From contig NZ_CP109131.1 in NCBI RefSeq assembly GCF_035917995.1, forward strand, positions 1,178,001 to 1,242,000: 64,000 nt of DNA, read 5' to 3'. A program made the translations under genes and the position numbers. Source of the DNA: Streptosporangium sp. NBC_01755. GTDB taxonomy: Bacteria; Actinomycetota; Actinomycetes; Streptosporangiales; Streptosporangiaceae. Shown in pieces: positions 30,346 through 39,800 of this stretch. Every line of letters begins with the position of its first letter. The first letter of the stretch is position 1. A model generated the notes under the pieces. The model was not told the DNA's origin. It made no database searches and saw only the letters and a list, made by a program, of their open reading frames with translations.

Positions 30346-31159
30346 CGAGCATGAGTCCTCGGCCACCGGTGGCGTCCAGGCCGGGCTTTCTCGTACAGGG
30401 AATCTCCGATGTGCCGGAGTCCTGAACGGTGATCAGTACGCCATGGGAGATGAAGGCCACCGTAACGACGAACTCTCGTGGCCGGTCGACCGGTCCGCTG
30501 GAGTACTCGACGGCGTTGGTGGCGAGTTCGCTGGTGAGGAGTATGGCGTCGTCGCGGAGCGGGTGGTCGTCGCCGAGGAGTTCGGCGACGAAGACGCGTG
30601 CGGGTCTGACCTGGTCGGGGGTGGCCGCGAACCGTTGGGAGATGACGGGCGTGTGGCCCAGAGGCGCTGACCAGCCGGGGATTCGGCCCAGGTGCGGTGA
30701 CCGCATGGCGCCGCCGACTGGTGTACGGAAGCGGTCAGCGAGTACGCCGACGAGTGCGGACAGCAGGCGCGTTGCCATCTCGGTCACCTCCCGTGCTCGC
30801 GATCCCGTTGTGCTCGGGATTCCCGGCGACCTTGACGTCCGTGCTGCCCCCGGGTGCGGGGCTTCTTTCGTTGAGAGGGGGCGGTTGGGCTGGTCGGGGG
30901 CGAGGTGGGGGTGGAAGTTCTCGATGTGCTGCATCTGGGCGGCCAGTTCGGCGGGGGTGTCGGCCTCGATCAGGCCGATGCGCTGCCTGCACCAGACGGG
31001 GGAGAGCGCCCACCAGTGTCCGGTGGCCTTGCCGTACCAGAGGTGCCAGCCGGTGAACCGCAGCGCCAGCGCGCGCGGCACCCGGTCGTATTCGTCGTCC
31101 CGCGATGTGTGTTGCGGAAGCGGAGGCTCGGTGGCCTGGCAGGGATCCATGGTGATCAC
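30215..31159 (-). CDS. HATPase_c_2 (anti-sigma-type) ATP-binding protein fused to a small Trp-rich domain
   Basis: Residues about 150-300 form a GHKL ATPase of the RsbW/SpoIIAB type: ARVFVAELLGDDHPLRDDAI with LLTSELATNAVEYSSG (N-box), VLITVQDSGTSEIP (G1 box) and GGRGLMLVNDLATRWG (G2 box). Such proteins bind or phosphorylate anti-anti-sigma partners. The N-terminal 80 residues (FTGWHLWYGKATGHWWALSP, ADTPAELAAQMQHIENFHP) are of a different type. An internal ATG at 30778 (MATRLLSALVGVL) has a very strong site, GGAGGTGACCGAG, so the kinase part may be made separately as a 187-residue protein. Both readings are possible because the frame is open throughout. It is divergent from an XRE-TPR regulator, a common actinomycete pairing. 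Confidence 0.75.
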   Translation of the reverse strand: MITMDPCQATEPPLPQHTSRDDEYDRVPRALALRFTGWHLWYGKATGHWWALSPVWCRQRIGLIEADTPAELAAQMQHIENFHPHLAPDQPNRPLSTKEAPHPGAARTSRSPGIPSTTGSRAREVTEMATRLLSALVGVLADRFRTPVGGAMRSPHLGRIPGWSAPLGHTPVISQRFAATPDQVRPARVFVAELLGDDHPLRDDAILLTSELATNAVEYSSGPVDRPREFVVTVAFISHGVLITVQDSGTSEIPCTRKPGLDATGGRGLMLVNDLATRWGFHRDSSGTLIWFELEQNSPSGRCHSRPGPENGRG

Positions 31160-31357
31160 CAGTGGGGGGGTTGCCCGGCATATCTTCTCCCAGTGAGATC
31201 GAGTAACTCTGTGTAATTTCCTTTCAAGAGAAGCGCAGGTGAGTGACGATGAAAGGAGCCTCGTGGGGGCCCGCGCCGAGGGGCCGCCTTGAAGGCCAGA
31301 TCAGTCGCGAGGGGGCCGCTTCCTGGCCTACAGGCAGTGAGCGAAAGGAGCCAGGGC

Positions 31358-32710
31358 GTGGAGGGTCTGACGATCGAGGAACTGATCAAGCAGTCCCGGC
31401 AGGCCAAGGGCCTCACTCAGGCGAGCCTCGCCGACCGGCTCGCCCGAGCGTCCGGGCAGGCCACGATCACTCGCAACGAGGTCTCCCGCTGGGAGCGCGG
31501 CAAGCGGCTGCCCTTGGCCTGGCTGCCGTGGTTGAGCATCGTGCTGGACCTCCCGCTGGCCGTACTGGACCAGGCGGTCGTGCTGTCCCGCGCCAAGCGA
31601 CTGGGCGTCACTCCGCCGAGCATGAACGGCGATCGCCTGACGCTGTTCAGTGACGGCTGGACGCGAGAGAACAACGATGCGATGGCCGCCGGGCTGGTCG
31701 CCGAGAGCGAGGCCATGTCGGAGGAGTCCGCGCTTCGCGTCGCCCACGAGTGGCTGATCGTGGAGCCGCCGCAGCTCCATGAGATCCGGGCGGGACGTCG
31801 TATCGGTCATTCACTGATCGACAAGATCGAGACCCGGGTCGACCATTTGCGGCACCTCGATGACTACGTGGGCGGCACGGACCTGCACGCGCTCGTCTCC
31901 CAGGAGTTGGAGGCCACCGCCACGGTCGCCAGGGAGGCCGCCTACCGTGAGGACGTGGGCCGCCGACTCCTGAAGGCTGTGGGAGAGCTCTGTCAGCTCG
32001 CGGGATGGGTGACCTCCGACGCTGGACTGTATGGTCGAGCCCGGACTTACTACGTCAAAGGCATCCAAGCCGCGCATGTCGCCGGGGATGAGCCGACGGC
32101 GGCCAATCTGCTGTCCTCGTTGAGTTACCAGATGGCCAACGTGGGAGACCCCAGGAAGGCGGCCGTGCTGGCCCGTACGGCGGTCAAGGGCGCCGAGCGA
32201 TCAAGCACCCCGCTCACCCGCGCTCTGCTGTTGGAACGAGTGGCCTGGGCACACGCCAAAGCGGGAGATTCGGCGCTCACCGAATGGACACTCGACGAGG
32301 TCGACCAGGTGTTCGGGCTGCACCGAGAGGGCGATGAGGACCCGAAGTGGGTCTACTGGCTGGACCGGGGCGAGGTCGATGTGATGGCCGGCCGGTGCTT
32401 CACCGAGCTCGGCCGCCCGCTCAAGGCTGAACCGTTGCTCATCCAGGGCATCGACAGCTACGACGCCACGCGTGCGCGGGAGCTTTCGCTCTATCTGAGC
32501 TGGCTCGCCGATGCCTACGCCCAGGCCCGCGAGATCGAGCAGGCCACAGCGGCAGCCTCGAAGTCGTTGAACCTGGCGGTCAAGGTCAACTCAGCCCGCG
32601 TCACCGACCGCATAGAGCTCATCCGGTCCCGGCTCCGGCCTTTCGCGGACACCGCGGCGGTCCGAAGATTCGAGGACCTCTGCCAGTCGGCGGTACTGAG
32701 CCGATCATAA
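31358..32710 (+). CDS. XRE-family regulator with TPR-like sensor region
   Basis: The 450-residue protein begins with a Cro/C1-type HTH (TIEELIKQSRQAKGLTQASL, ITRNEVSRWERGKRLPL) and continues into helical repeats resembling tetratricopeptides (AREAAYREDVGRRLLKAVGE, ADEPTAANLL-like segments, SLYLSWLADAYAQAREIEQA). This is the plan of many actinomycete regulators in which the TPR part binds a peptide or protein signal. GTG 31358 is chosen for GAAAGGAGCCAGGGC before it; the frame runs back to 31289. It lies opposite the ATP-binding protein. Right after its stop come transposase remnants, so it marks the edge of an IS-rich stretch. Confidence 0.85.
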   Translation: MEGLTIEELIKQSRQAKGLTQASLADRLARASGQATITRNEVSRWERGKRLPLAWLPWLSIVLDLPLAVLDQAVVLSRAKRLGVTPPSMNGDRLTLFSDGWTRENNDAMAAGLVAESEAMSEESALRVAHEWLIVEPPQLHEIRAGRRIGHSLIDKIETRVDHLRHLDDYVGGTDLHALVSQELEATATVAREAAYREDVGRRLLKAVGELCQLAGWVTSDAGLYGRARTYYVKGIQAAHVAGDEPTAANLLSSLSYQMANVGDPRKAAVLARTAVKGAERSSTPLTRALLLERVAWAHAKAGDSALTEWTLDEVDQVFGLHREGDEDPKWVYWLDRGEVDVMAGRCFTELGRPLKAEPLLIQGIDSYDATRARELSLYLSWLADAYAQAREIEQATAAASKSLNLAVKVNSARVTDRIELIRSRLRPFADTAAVRRFEDLCQSAVLSRS

Positions 32711-32729
32711 TTTTTTGGGACTATTCGCG

Positions 32730-32884
32730 TTACGGGCCGATGTAGGCCAAGTGCTGGTCGGCGAAGAAGGACCGGACGATGTCGGGACGTTTCTGCAGCC
32801 GGTGCATGCCGCTGTGCATGGTCGCGGCCAACTCGTGTTCATCGGCGACCGCCTCACGAGCCACCCGAGCCTTGAGGTTCTGGT
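32730..32884 (-). pseudogene. C-terminal tail of a transposase, cut by IS copy 1
   Basis: The minus strand from the IS boundary to the TAA at 32732-32730 reads about 50 residues: QNLKARVAREAVADEHELAA, TMHSGMHRLQKRPDIVRSFF and ADQHLAYIGP. The style is that of the C-terminus of an IS630/DDE_3-type transposase (RLQKRPDIVRSFF), judged from memory. The upstream part is missing and the inserted IS66-type element begins at 32885. Confidence 0.5.
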
Positions 32885-34462
32885 GTGACTGTTCAGGTGC
32901 CCTTTCCTCGTGAGGTTGGGCGTGGCATGGGCATGATCGGACTCATGGGATGATCTTCGGGTGATTCCGGCTGAGGGCGAGCGTCCGTCATACGGCGAGC
33001 TTGCCGCTTTGGTCGTGGCGCTGACCGCCCGGCTGGATGTGCTGGAAGCGCGGGTCGTCGAGTTGGAGGCGGAAAACGCCCAGCTCAAAGCGGAGAACGC
33101 GGAGTTGCGGGCTGAGAATGCCGAGCTGCGGCGGCAGGTAGGGCGAAACTCGCGTAATTCCTCGCAACCTCCGTCGGCCGATGGCCTGGCCAAGCCACCG
33201 CCCAAGTCGATGCGGGGTAGGAGCGGACGTCGCCCCGGTAAGCAGCCCGGCACGTCGGGGACGGCGTTGATGCAGGTGGACTGCCCGACATGGACGGTGC
33301 CGCACCTTCCATCTGCGTGTGGCGGGTGTGGCGGGGACCTGACCGATGCAACCCCGGCGGGCGTTGCGGTGATTCGGCAGGTTTTCGACATCCCCGAGGT
33401 CAAGGCCGAGGTCACCGCGCATGAGTTGCACGCCCTGGCCTGTGGCGGTTGCGGGACGGTGACCCGTGCTGCGGCTCCGGCGTTCGCCACGGCCCCGGCG
33501 GTGTACGGGCCACGGGTGAGCGCGCTGGCCGCCTACCTGTCCGCCCAGCACCACATCCCGGTTGGGCGGGTCGCCGAAGTCCTCGCCGATCTGGCCGGGA
33601 TCGAGGTGTCGACCGGGTGGATCAGCGACACGGTCACGAAGGTGGCCCAGGTCCTGGCGCCGGTCAACGCACGGATCCGTGACGCGATCGCCGCTGCGAG
33701 CGTCGCGCACTTCGATGAGAGCGTCACCCGCGTGAGCGGCAGGAACCACTGGCTGCACGTGGCCGCCACACCTGCGCTGACCGCCTACCACATCGACGCC
33801 CACGGGCGCGGCACCGAGTCGATCACCGCGTTCGGGATCCTTCCCCGCTTCACCGGCGTGGCCGTCCACGACGCCTACCGCTCCTACCAGGCATTCGAGG
33901 GCTGCACGCACGCCTTGTGCAATGCGCACATCGTCCGGGAGGCCGCCGGGATCGGCGAGTACGACCTTCGCGCGCGGGCCGATGGCTGGGCTGAGGCGCT
34001 GGTGCTGTTACTCGGTGACGGATACCGGTGGGTGGCCGCCTGGCGAGACAAAGGGCATGACCGCCTGCCGGACTTCAAGCTGAAGGACCTGTCCCAGCGC
34101 TTCGACGACCTGGTGGAACGAGCGTTGACCGCGCATTCCCCACGCGGAACGGGCAAGCAGAGCCCTGCACGTAACCTGGCGCTACGCCTGCGAACCCGAA
34201 AGAGTGAGGTGCTGCGGTTCGCCACCGACTTCACTGTGGCGTACTCCAACAACGTCGCGGAGCAGGCCATCCGTATGATCAAGACGAAGACCAAGGTCAG
34301 CGGTGGTTTTCGCACGCTCAAGGGCGCCCAGACTTTCCTGGCCTATCCGCGGCTACATCTCCACCGTCCGAAAGAACGGTCTCCGCGCCGCTCACGCGCT
34401 GCACGACGCGCTGCTCGGCAATCCCTGGATGCCCGCACTCACGCGATGACCTGAATAGTCAC
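32885..34462 (+). mobile_element. IS66-type insertion sequence, copy 1 (1578 bp)
   Basis: The left end is GTGACTGTTCAGGTGCCC and the right end ATGACCTGAATAGTCAC, giving imperfect terminal inverted repeats GTGACTnTTCAGGT. The boundaries are fixed by where identity with copy 2 (34758-36334, inverted) stops on both sides. No matching 8-base target duplication flanks it. It is one base longer than copy 2, because of a T inserted at 34344. Confidence 0.9.
32961..34454 (+). pseudogene. IS66-type transposase, frameshifted near C-terminus
   Basis: The product matches the intact copy at 34771-36258 up to GAQTFLA, after which an extra T at 34344 shifts the frame and the last 40 residues are replaced by an arginine-rich sequence ending ARTHAMT. 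Domains are as in the intact copy: leucine-zipper N-terminus, zinc finger with CGGCGG and CGGCG, and the DDE catalytic core. The lost end (IRGYISTVRKNGLRAAHALH) is the conserved IS66 C-terminal block, so activity is doubtful. Start GTG 32961. Confidence 0.9.
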
Positions 34463-34488
34463 CGCATCTTCGCAAGATCCTTAGACCC

Positions 34489-34752
34489 TCACGATGCCCT
34501 GAATGGTTCGGTATCTCCCCATTCCCAGAAAGCTTCTCCTCGTTCGACATAGCCGCTTACAAGGCCAATCAGGTCATCGAAATTAATATCTGGGGGAACG
34601 TCTATGGCTATATGTCGATCTCCATTCCACTCAAACAGAAGGTCAGCCTCGCCGGCCTTCATATTAATTGAATTTATAACGATAGAGAGGCGCTCAGCTC
34701 CAAGCGACGGGATTAGTAGAACGCGAAGGACTTTTCGCCCCGACGGGCGCAC
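34489..34752 (-). CDS. fragment of a possible immunity protein, trapped between IS copies
   Basis: The 87-residue frame lies between the two IS66-type copies in distinctly AT-richer DNA. It reads like the C-terminal part of a small acidic protein (GEADLLFEWNGDRHIAIDVP, FDDLIGLVSGYVERGEAFWE). Its 5' end meets the IS end at 34758, so an upstream part was probably lost. It follows the toxin and immunity genes in orientation. Such a protein with base composition unlike its surroundings is typical of immunity genes in polymorphic-toxin loci, but I recognise no family. Confidence 0.5.
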   Translation of the reverse strand: MRPSGRKVLRVLLIPSLGAERLSIVINSINMKAGEADLLFEWNGDRHIAIDVPPDINFDDLIGLVSGYVERGEAFWEWGDTEPFRAS

Positions 34753-34757
34753 TAGTG

Positions 34758-36334
34758 GTGACTATTCAGGTCATCGCGTGAGTGCGGGCATCCAGGGATT
34801 GCCGAGCAGCGCGTCGTGCAGCGCGTGAGCGGCGCGGAGACCGTTCTTTCGGACGGTGGAGATGTAGCCGCGGATGGCCAGGAAAGTCTGGGCGCCCTTG
34901 AGCGTGCGAAAACCACCGCTGACCTTGGTCTTCGTCTTGATCATACGGATGGCCTGCTCCGCGACGTTGTTGGAGTACGCCACAGTGAAGTCGGTGGCGA
35001 ACCGCAGCACCTCACTCTTTCGGGTTCGCAGGCGTAGCGCCAGGTTACGTGCAGGGCTCTGCTTGCCCGTTCCGCGTGGGGAATGCGCGGTCAACGCTCG
35101 TTCCACCAGGTCGTCGAAGCGCTGGGACAGGTCCTTCAGCTTGAAGTCCGGCAGGCGGTCATGCCCTTTGTCTCGCCAGGCGGCCACCCACCGGTATCCG
35201 TCACCGAGTAACAGCACCAGCGCCTCAGCCCAGCCATCGGCCCGCGCGCGAAGGTCGTACTCGCCGATCCCGGCGGCCTCCCGGACGATGTGCGCATTGC
35301 ACAAGGCGTGCGTGCAGCCCTCGAATGCCTGGTAGGAGCGGTAGGCGTCGTGGACGGCCACGCCGGTGAAGCGGGGAAGGATCCCGAACGCGGTGATCGA
35401 CTCGGTGCCGCGCCCGTGGGCGTCGATGTGGTAGGCGGTCAGCGCAGGTGTGGCGGCCACGTGCAGCCAGTGGTTCCTGCCGCTCACGCGGGTGACGCTC
35501 TCATCGAAGTGCGCGACGCTCGCAGCGGCGATCGCGTCACGGATCCGTGCGTTGACCGGCGCCAGGACCTGGGCCACCTTCGTGACCGTGTCGCTGATCC
35601 ACCCGGTCGACACCTCGATCCCGGCCAGATCGGCGAGGACTTCGGCGACCCGCCCAACCGGGATGTGGTGCTGGGCGGACAGGTAGGCGGCCAGCGCGCT
35701 CACCCGTGGCCCGTATACCGCCGGGGCCGTGGCGAACGCCGGAGCCGCAGCACGGGTCACCGTCCCGCAACCGCCACAGGCCAGGGCGTGCAACTCATGC
35801 GCGGTGACCTCGGCCTTGACCTCGGGGATGTCGAAAACCTGCCGAATCACCGCAACGCCCGCCGGGGTTGCATCGGTCAGGTCCCCGCCACACCCGCCAC
35901 ACGCAGATGGAAGGTGCGGCACCGTCCATGTCGGGCAGTCCACCTGCATCAACGCCGTCCCCGACGTGCCGGGCTGCTTACCGGGGCGACGTCCGCTCCT
36001 ACCCCGCATCGACTTGGGCGGTGGCTTGGCCAGGCCATCGGCCGACGGAGGTTGCGAGGAATTACGCGAGTTTCGCCCTACCTGCCGCCGCAGCTCGGCA
36101 TTCTCAGCCCGCAACTCCGCGTTCTCCGCTTTGAGCTGGGCGTTTTCCGCCTCCAACTCGACGACCCGCGCTTCCAGCACATCCAGCCGGGCGGTCAGCG
36201 TCACGACCAAAGCGGCAAGCTCGCCGTATGACGGACGCTCGCCCTCAGCCGGAATCACCCGAAGATCATCCCATGAGTCCGATCATGCCCATGCCACGCC
36301 CAACCTCACGAGGAAAGGGCACCTGAACAGTCAC
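34758..36334 (-). mobile_element. IS66-type insertion sequence, copy 2 (1577 bp)
   Basis: It is the inverted counterpart of copy 1, with ends GTGACTATTCAGGTCAT on the left and CCTGAACAGTCAC on the right. At least three differences from copy 1 are visible: the missing T, an Ala/Thr codon change near 33017 and a G/A near 33502. No target duplication is seen at its flanks. Confidence 0.9.
34771..36258 (-). CDS. IS66-family transposase, intact
   Basis: The 495-residue protein cuts and rejoins the element ends. It has an N-terminal leucine zipper (LEARVVELEAENAQLKAENA), a linker SSQPPSADGLAKPPPKS, a zinc finger (CGGCGG ... ACGGCGTVTR), and a DDE-type core with SVAHFDESVTRVSGRNHWLH and VAVHDAYRSYQAFEGCTHAL carrying candidate catalytic aspartates; the final block has NNVAEQAIRMIKTKTKVSGG with the expected glutamate. 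No tnpA/tnpB accessory genes are present, as in the single-ORF ISBst12-like group of IS66. Start GTG 36258. Confidence 0.92.
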   Translation of the reverse strand: MIPAEGERPSYGELAALVVTLTARLDVLEARVVELEAENAQLKAENAELRAENAELRRQVGRNSRNSSQPPSADGLAKPPPKSMRGRSGRRPGKQPGTSGTALMQVDCPTWTVPHLPSACGGCGGDLTDATPAGVAVIRQVFDIPEVKAEVTAHELHALACGGCGTVTRAAAPAFATAPAVYGPRVSALAAYLSAQHHIPVGRVAEVLADLAGIEVSTGWISDTVTKVAQVLAPVNARIRDAIAAASVAHFDESVTRVSGRNHWLHVAATPALTAYHIDAHGRGTESITAFGILPRFTGVAVHDAYRSYQAFEGCTHALCNAHIVREAAGIGEYDLRARADGWAEALVLLLGDGYRWVAAWRDKGHDRLPDFKLKDLSQRFDDLVERALTAHSPRGTGKQSPARNLALRLRTRKSEVLRFATDFTVAYSNNVAEQAIRMIKTKTKVSGGFRTLKGAQTFLAIRGYISTVRKNGLRAAHALHDALLGNPWMPALTR

Positions 36335-36354
36335 GTTCCCTAGTCAGTCGTAGG

Positions 36355-36831
36355 CTAATTGGAATAATAACCATCTGGAGCAATAAATATTGACTGAAAA
36401 TAGCGAGCAAGGCCGTCGTTGTCGCAGTCGTCACCGCTCTCACGGTCCAGGCCGATCGACGCTTCAGGTAGTACCGGGTGATACTTATCTTCAAAGTCGA
36501 GCCGATGCCCTATCTCGGCAAGCTGGACCAGGGCACTGTCGGCAGGAGTAGCGAAGATCGGAATACCATACAGATTCAGGTCGATCAAATTGGTGTCATT
36601 CGGTCGCCAAACCTCAAGGGTAAACAGGAACCCGCCGGACCCGAAGCTGGCGTATACGGAGAATGAGTCATCGAGGCCTTCCGTGCGAAGCTTGAGTGCA
36701 CCCCCGGGGGCCGTGGAGTCCACTACATTCCCGAGAGTGGCCAACCCAGCCCTAACCTGTGGTTCGTCCATGCCGAACCGCAGACTGTCCAGTCCCGAGC
36801 CGACGTGGACTTCGAGCATCCGTTCAGCCAT
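36355..36831 (-). CDS. candidate immunity protein of the RHS toxin
   Basis: This acidic 158-residue protein begins 36 bases after the toxin stop, on the same strand, behind GGAGGCGCGCAGCG. Visible segments are LEVHVGSGLDSLRFGMDEPQ, a central beta-rich part (SVYASFGSGGFLFTLEVW) and an acidic tail. Its base composition is clearly more AT-rich than the neighbouring genes. I recognise no family. Position, size and composition fit the immunity partner that protects the producer from the C-terminal toxin domain. IS66 copy 2 starts 20 bases after its stop. Confidence 0.7.
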   Translation of the reverse strand: MAERMLEVHVGSGLDSLRFGMDEPQVRAGLATLGNVVDSTAPGGALKLRTEGLDDSFSVYASFGSGGFLFTLEVWRPNDTNLIDLNLYGIPIFATPADSALVQLAEIGHRLDFEDKYHPVLPEASIGLDRESGDDCDNDGLARYFQSIFIAPDGYYSN

Positions 36832-36866
36832 CGCTGCGCGCCTCCGATCGTCGGCTCATAATCTCA

Positions 36867-39800
36867 CTACGGACACGAGGCACCCCCGGCGAACCGTGCG
36901 CGATGCGCGTTGATCTCAGAGTCGTACTTCCCCGGGAAACGTTGCTGGATATCGCGATACTCCATTTCCATCGCGTCGGAATGTTTTCCGGCGCCGATGA
37001 GTTCTTTTTGCCACTGTAGCCATGCCTGCGATTCCCGTGAGGAGCCCGTGGAGTACAAAGCCCGATGGTCGGGCTTGTCCATCCGGATCGCCGGGCCTTT
37101 GCCGTAGCTACTGCCAGCCGGTCTCGTCGAGTGCGGCGGGATATGGTGTCGCTCCTTACCTGGACCTGATGGAGCCATCTCACTATAGGTACCAACGTCC
37201 GGGATGGTGTTGTGAACAAGGAGAGCCTGGTCGCCTGCAAGGACATGGTAGGTGTGGATGTCGTCGACTGTCAGGTTGTGGACGCGTTGGGTGGTGGTCC
37301 ACTTTTTGATTGCGGTGATCTGGACGTGGGTGCCGGCTGAGGTCTGCAGCCACATGCCGGGCTGGAGTTCGTCGGCGTCGGTCCACTCGCGCTGGGAGGG
37401 GACCCAGAAGGGGTGCTCGTCTGTCGCGGTGATCGGGGCGGTGGCGTCACCTCTGTCGCCGTCGATGTCTACGGTGATCTTGACGAGGTTCTTGGTGCCT
37501 TCTCCTGGGATCAGGACGGTGACGGCTCTGGCTTCGGTGCGGCCGGTTTCGGGGTCGGTGGCGAGCACGTACTCGCCGACCTTCACGTCTTCGATCGGCT
37601 TTTGGGTTCCGTCGGCCATCAGGACGAGAGTTCCTGCTATGAAACTGTTGCGCTTGCAGGCTTTAGCGGCGCCCTGCGCTCCCTTGGCGAACTTGCTGCC
37701 CAGCTTGGCTGCCGTCGTGGCGATTTTCCCGCCGGGGATGAATCCGATCACCCCCATCGCGCAGCTGCCCAAGGATGGGTTGGCTGCGCAGTTGAGTGCG
37801 TCTCCGATAAAGAAGTCGCACAGGAAACTTCCTGAGCATCCATCCGCGAGGTTTTGCAGGGTGGATGGAGGCTCCTGGGGATAGGTCAGGGTTGTGGGAG
37901 AATCAGATGGCGTGTAACCGACCGGCTTTACGGAGCTCGGTTCGCCGCAGTTTCCAGGATTCCACTGCTCGCAAGGAATCCCTCCGCCTCCGCCTCCGCC
38001 TCCGCCTCCGCCGATGATATCGATTCCACCTGTACAGCCGCCGAAGTTCTTCGGGCGTTCCCGACCGTAATTACAGTGGAGCTCGTCAGGAGTAGGTGGA
38101 TTCCGATCTTTGCTTGCGTTATTCGGGTCGTTTATGAAGTCCTTGCTATTTGGGTCGAAATCAGGTTTATATGGTGGCTCTACCGGCTTCGGCTTCGGCC
38201 GCGTAGGCGCAGGATTACTGCCACAGCTGCGGCAGGGATTGCCGCCTGTCGGAGCGCTTTGAGTGCCACCTTTTATGCTGTTGCCGCCAGTTTGCTTAGG
38301 CGGGCACCCCGGAAAACTTGGAGTTTGGCAGCCAGAACTTGCGGTTGGAGTAGCGGGACCTGGAGCACCGGGACAATGCGGGCGCGGGTCCATTGGTCCA
38401 TTGCAAGGGCCTGTCGCAACAGCGGGTTGCAGACGACCCACCCATTCGGTTTCGGTAATTAACTTACAATTAAGACCCCAGAGGGGGCCGAATATCCGTC
38501 CTATCGCCCAACAGGGCGCATGTCCACTGGGATCAACGTTGACCAATGGATTGCCGTTGCCGTAGCCGTAGCGGTTGGCCTGGATTGACGGGTTGGGATT
38601 GAGGGTCCAGTCGTCGCGGGAGGCGAAGGTGCCGGTGCCGGGCTGGTACCAGCGGGCGTGCATGTTGACCTTGCCGGTGTCCGGGTCGGTGTACTCACCT
38701 TGATAGCCCAGCGTGCGCTGGGTGCCGGAGCGGTGGGTGACCTCGCCGAACGGGTCGTAGGCGACCGAGTCGACCAGTGCGGTGCCGGAGAAGGTGCCTA
38801 CCACGTCGCCGTGTAGGTCGGTCATGGTCCCGAGGGCCGGCCCGGCGCCTTCTTGCAGGCTGAGCAGGCCGCCGAAGGGGTCGCGGCCGTACTTGGCCAG
38901 GGTGGTGTTGGCGCTGTCGGCGACGGCGACGATGTCGTTTTCCAGGCCCGAGTAGGTGAAGCGCTGCTGCTCTGTCCCCTTGGTGCGCGACGTCATCCGG
39001 CCCAGCGCGTCGTAGCCGTAGGAGGCGTCACCGTCGGAGATCAGACGGTCGAAGGCGTCGAAGGTGAGGTTGCGGGTGACGCCGGCCTTGGTCTCCGACG
39101 CCACGGTGCCACGGGGGGTGTAGGTGTAGTCGGTGCCGGCGCCGGAGGTAAGCCGGTTGCGCTCGTCGTAGACGAAGGTCTCGTCCCCGGCCTTGGTGCG
39201 GTTACCGGAGTCGTCCCATTCGTAGGCGGTGGTGGCGCCGCCGGGGGCGGTCCAGGAGGTGAGGCGTCCGGCGTGGTCGTAGCCGTAGGTGTTGGTGCCC
39301 GCGCCGGCGGTGCCGGTGGTGGTCTTGGTGGTGAGGTTGTCGTCCTTGTCCCACCCGTAGACGATCTTCGACAGTTCGGTGCCGGAGCTGTTCTTCAACG
39401 TCTGGGAGGTGGGCCGGTCGACGGCGTCGTAGGCGTAGGTCTGGGTGTTGACCGGGTTCGCAGAGGTCTTGGTGGTGAGCCGGCCGGCGTCGTCGTAGCC
39501 GTAGGTCCAGGTGCGTCCGGTCACCGGGTCGCCGGCGGTCTTCAGCTGGCCGGCGTTGTCCCAGGTGTAGTTCGCGGTGCCGGTGGCGTCGATGCGCTGG
39601 GTGGGGTTGCCCAGGGCGTCGTAGGTGTAGGCGGCGATTTGGTTGGTCGCCTTGGATGCCTTGGTCAGGAGGCTGCGGTCGTTGTACTCCAGGGTGTAGT
39701 CACCGATCGCGGTGATGCGGCCCGCGGCGTCGTAGGTGAAATTCCGCGTCGGGGTGGCCACCGAGGCGCCGCTGCCGCTCTCTTCGATCACCTGGCCCAG

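Noticed and set aside
32877-36342. Target-site duplications of the IS66-type elements
   Set aside because: The eight bases on either side of each copy do not match, nor do they match crosswise in either orientation.
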